Source: RUG11551 sp045546875
GTDB lineage: Bacteria > Planctomycetota > Planctomycetia > Pirellulales > Thermoguttaceae
Length of the DNA: 6,928 nt
NCBI GenBank assembly: GCA_045546875.1
Contig: JAZQDP010000182.1
Location: 1 to 6,928 of the forward strand
Reading direction: 5' to 3'
Positions 4,562 through 6,928 of this stretch are shown here, one piece after another. Under the pieces are notes generated by a model. That model worked only from the letters and a program-made list of their open reading frames with translations, had not been told where the DNA came from and did not search any database. Each line of letters starts with the position of its first letter. Position 1 is the stretch's first letter. The translations under genes were made by a program, and so were the position numbers.

Positions 4562-6928
4562 ATGCTTTACAAATTCAATAAAATCGACATAGCGTATTTT
4601 GAAAAGATGATACAAACCGGGGTTCTGGATTTATCATATACTTCTAAATATGGCGATACGCTTCTTCATTACGCCGCGTTAAGAGGCAATCTAAATATAG
4701 TTGAAAGACTTTGGGAACTTGGCGCGGACGTCAACGCGAAAGGCAGAGTGGGCAGGACGGCATTACATTATGCCGCTATGAGCGGAAATCTGGAACTGGT
4801 TCAATTGCTGGTTGAGCATGGCGCAGACGTCAACGCTGAAGATAATAAAGACAGATTTGCGTTGAGTTACGCCGCCCAAAAAGGATTTTGGGAAATGGTT
4901 AAGTGGCTAATAGGACACGGCGCAGACGTCAACGTTATGGGCGACGACAACGAAACCGTCTTGATTTATGCCGCCAAAGATGGGGTTTGGGATATGGTAA
5001 AGCGGCTGGTTGAACTGGGGGCTGACGTCAACCTGAGCAACTATTGGAAAGACGCTGTCATACATATTGCCGCCAGAAATGACAATTGGGAAATGGTTGA
5101 ATGGTTGGCTGAAAAAGGGGCTAATTACAACATTAAAGATTCATGTGAAACTCCGGTTTTGAATTCAGCCGCTTTAAGCGGGAATTTGGAGCTGGTTGAA
5201 CGGCTGGTTAGACGGGGAATCGGCGGTAACATAAATGATCAACATAACAATACCGTCTTGCATTATGCCGTTCAAAGCGGGTCTTTGAAACTGGTTCAAT
5301 GGCTGGTAGAACACGGCGCAGAATTCAATGCAAAAAGACTATATGGAATGACGGTCTTGCATTATGCTGTCAGAAGCAATAATTGTGAAATCGTTCAATG
5401 GTTGGTCGAACAGGGCGCAGACGTGAATGCAAAGGACAACAATGGAATGACGCCTTTGCATTATGCCGCTGATAACGGTAATTGTGAACTAGCTCAATGG
5501 CTGGTTTCGCAGGGACTGAATGTCAACGAAACGGACAAAGAAAAGCGAACGCCTTTGTATTATGCGGTCCGAAACAACAATCTGGAACTGGCTCAATGGC
5601 TCATTGAGCAGGGCGCGAATGTCAACGAAAAAGACGCTGACGGCAATGCCGTCTTGCATTATGCAGCTAAACGCAACAAATCCGATTTGGTTAAGTGGAT
5701 TGTCGCTCACGGCGCGGACGTCAATATAATGAACCAATCCGGAAAGACTCCATTGTGTTATGTCGCTGAAAATGACAATAGTGAGCTGGCTCTACTGTTG
5801 GTTGACCATGGCGCAGACGTCAATATAAAAGACAAGGACGGGAATATCGCCATGTTTTACGCTGTCCGAAACAACATGCTGGAACTGGCGCAATGGTTTA
5901 TTGAGCATGGGGTAGACGTCAATGCAAAAGACGGCAAAGGAATGACGCTATTGCATCATGCCGTCAGACGTAATAAACGGGATTTGATTCAGTGGCTTTT
6001 AGACCGCGGAGCGGACGTTCATACAACAGATAATAACGGAAAAACGCTGCTGCATTCCGCCGTTCAAACGGGTTCCCTGGACCTGGTTCAATGGCTGGTT
6101 TCACAGGGATTGGACGTCAACGCCAAAGACGATGAAGGAAACGCAGTCATTCATTTTATAGCTGAAATCGTTTCATTGAATCTGGTTCAATGGCTGGTTG
6201 AACATGGCATGGACGTCAATGCAAAAAACGAATACGGTTTGACTCTATTGCATTCTGCTGTTAAATGTAACAATTATGAATTGGTTGAATGGCTGGTTGA
6301 ACATGGCGCGGACGTCAATGCAAAAATCCGAACAGATTCAGCGCGCTATTATAGTAATACTACAGCTTTGCAAAGCGCTGCTGACATGGATTACTCGAAA
6401 CTGGTTAAGTATTTGGTTGAGCATGAAGCTGATGTGAATTCAAAAAACGCCCATGGTCGGACTGCTTTGCATTATGCTGCGGAATGTTATAATTGGGAAC
6501 TGGTTCGATGGTTGGTCGAACGCGGCGCGGACATTAACGCAAAGGATTATAACGGAAAAACGGTTTTGTTCGACGCTGTCAGGAGTTACAATTGGGAAAT
6601 GGTTGAGTGGCTTGTTTCTCGCGGAGCGGCTGTCAACGTAAAGGATGAGCAGGGCAGAACGGTTATATCTTATGCGCCTCGTCTAAGTTGGAAACTGATA
6701 CAATATCTGCTTGAGCATGGCGCTGACGCCAACTCGAAAGATAAATATGATGAACCAATTCTTCATACTGCAATAATACATGACAAGCAGAAACTTGTAG
6801 AACTATTGGTTGAACTCGGCGCGGACGTCAACGCAAAAGACAGGTACGGAAAGACGGCATTAAAGTGGGCTGCGGAATATCACAAACCTAAAATGGTCAA
6901 GCTCCTCAAAGATCACGAAGTCGGAGGC
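4562..6928 (+). CDS. Long ankyrin-repeat protein, 3' end beyond the window
   Basis: The frame is open for 789 codons with no stop before the window edge. After a short N-terminal stretch (residues 1-25, no signal peptide or membrane segment), the whole protein consists of 23 ankyrin repeats, mostly exactly 33 residues, with the pattern AKDxxGxTxLHYAAxxxN then ELVQWLVEHGADVN. Ankyrin repeats form a curved scaffold for protein binding and carry no catalysis. Repeat 18 (about 617-656) has a 7-residue insertion, repeat 21 is one residue short, and repeats 3-6 are the most diverged in the TPLH positions. The last visible unit, LLKDHEVGG, looks like a degenerate capping repeat, so the stop is probably close. 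An in-frame TAG lies at 4463-4465 and no ATG, GTG or TTG occurs between it and 4562. The Shine-Dalgarno site is poor. The partner is unknown, and no secretion signal or effector domain is visible. Confidence 0.92.
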   Translation, partial: MLYKFNKIDIAYFEKMIQTGVLDLSYTSKYGDTLLHYAALRGNLNIVERLWELGADVNAKGRVGRTALHYAAMSGNLELVQLLVEHGADVNAEDNKDRFALSYAAQKGFWEMVKWLIGHGADVNVMGDDNETVLIYAAKDGVWDMVKRLVELGADVNLSNYWKDAVIHIAARNDNWEMVEWLAEKGANYNIKDSCETPVLNSAALSGNLELVERLVRRGIGGNINDQHNNTVLHYAVQSGSLKLVQWLVEHGAEFNAKRLYGMTVLHYAVRSNNCEIVQWLVEQGADVNAKDNNGMTPLHYAADNGNCELAQWLVSQGLNVNETDKEKRTPLYYAVRNNNLELAQWLIEQGANVNEKDADGNAVLHYAAKRNKSDLVKWIVAHGADVNIMNQSGKTPLCYVAENDNSELALLLVDHGADVNIKDKDGNIAMFYAVRNNMLELAQWFIEHGVDVNAKDGKGMTLLHHAVRRNKRDLIQWLLDRGADVHTTDNNGKTLLHSAVQTGSLDLVQWLVSQGLDVNAKDDEGNAVIHFIAEIVSLNLVQWLVEHGMDVNAKNEYGLTLLHSAVKCNNYELVEWLVEHGADVNAKIRTDSARYYSNTTALQSAADMDYSKLVKYLVEHEADVNSKNAHGRTALHYAAECYNWELVRWLVERGADINAKDYNGKTVLFDAVRSYNWEMVEWLVSRGAAVNVKDEQGRTVISYAPRLSWKLIQYLLEHGADANSKDKYDEPILHTAIIHDKQKLVELLVELGADVNAKDRYGKTALKWAAEYHKPKMVKLLKDHEVGG
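4637..6928 (+). repeat. Array of 23 ankyrin-coding units with a 99-nt period
   Basis: The units repeat at 99 nt and keep DNA-level similarity beyond the protein constraint. GACGTC recurs about eleven times at the Asp-Val of GADVN, and CTGGTTCAATGGCTGGTT-type blocks recur nearly unchanged (for example around 5290, 6080 and 6185). This suggests expansion by recombination between units. Repeat number may vary between strains, and short-read assembly could miscount it. Confidence 0.85.

Noticed and set aside
5489..5737. Antisense and alternate frames inside the ankyrin gene (also 6453-6641)
   Set aside because: By-products of the 99-nt repeat; no independent signals.

Overview
The window is bacterial: compact genes, Shine-Dalgarno sites, sigma70-like promoters and rho-independent hairpins. 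Every gene reads on the + strand. The anaerobic (class III) ribonucleotide reductase implies a facultative or strict anaerobe. A very long ankyrin-repeat gene and small Cys-rich repeat proteins suggest an under-sampled or host/community-associated lineage. I cannot place the phylum from sequence alone.

Region 1 (1-499) is AT-rich, has no convincing gene, and ends in a plausible promoter for nrdD. Region 2 (500-2831) is the most striking part. A class III ribonucleotide reductase (NrdD) is encoded in two pieces. The large piece (658 aa) carries the ATP-cone, the catalytic barrel and most of the zinc site, but stops inside the C-terminal zinc knuckle. The missing end of the knuckle plus the glycyl-radical motif (RVTGY) and its flank sit 169 nt downstream as a 61-aa ORF with its own strong Shine-Dalgarno site and ATG, in another frame. 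A strong terminator closes the unit.

Region 3 (2892-3935) is a two-gene operon behind a near-consensus promoter that carries two inverted repeats, one between -35 and -10 and one just after the start site. The first gene is a small cupin-fold protein lacking the usual metal-binding histidines. It overlaps by ATGA the second, an exported or membrane-anchored protein built from three 29-aa repeats, each a CxxC-x8-CxxC zinc-knuckle-like unit. A terminator follows.

Region 4 (3936-4376) holds a paralogue of the Cys-rich protein without a signal peptide, behind its own promoter. It shares identical DNA blocks with the exported copy, which points to local duplication. Region 5 (4377-6928) has two hairpins and then an ankyrin-repeat protein of at least 789 aa (23 repeats) that is still open at the window edge.

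Functional links: the two nrdD pieces should together make one enzyme supplying dNTPs without oxygen. The cupin and exported Cys-rich protein are co-expressed. No sequence evidence connects these to each other or to the ankyrin protein beyond adjacency. The NrdG activase that NrdD needs is not in the window.
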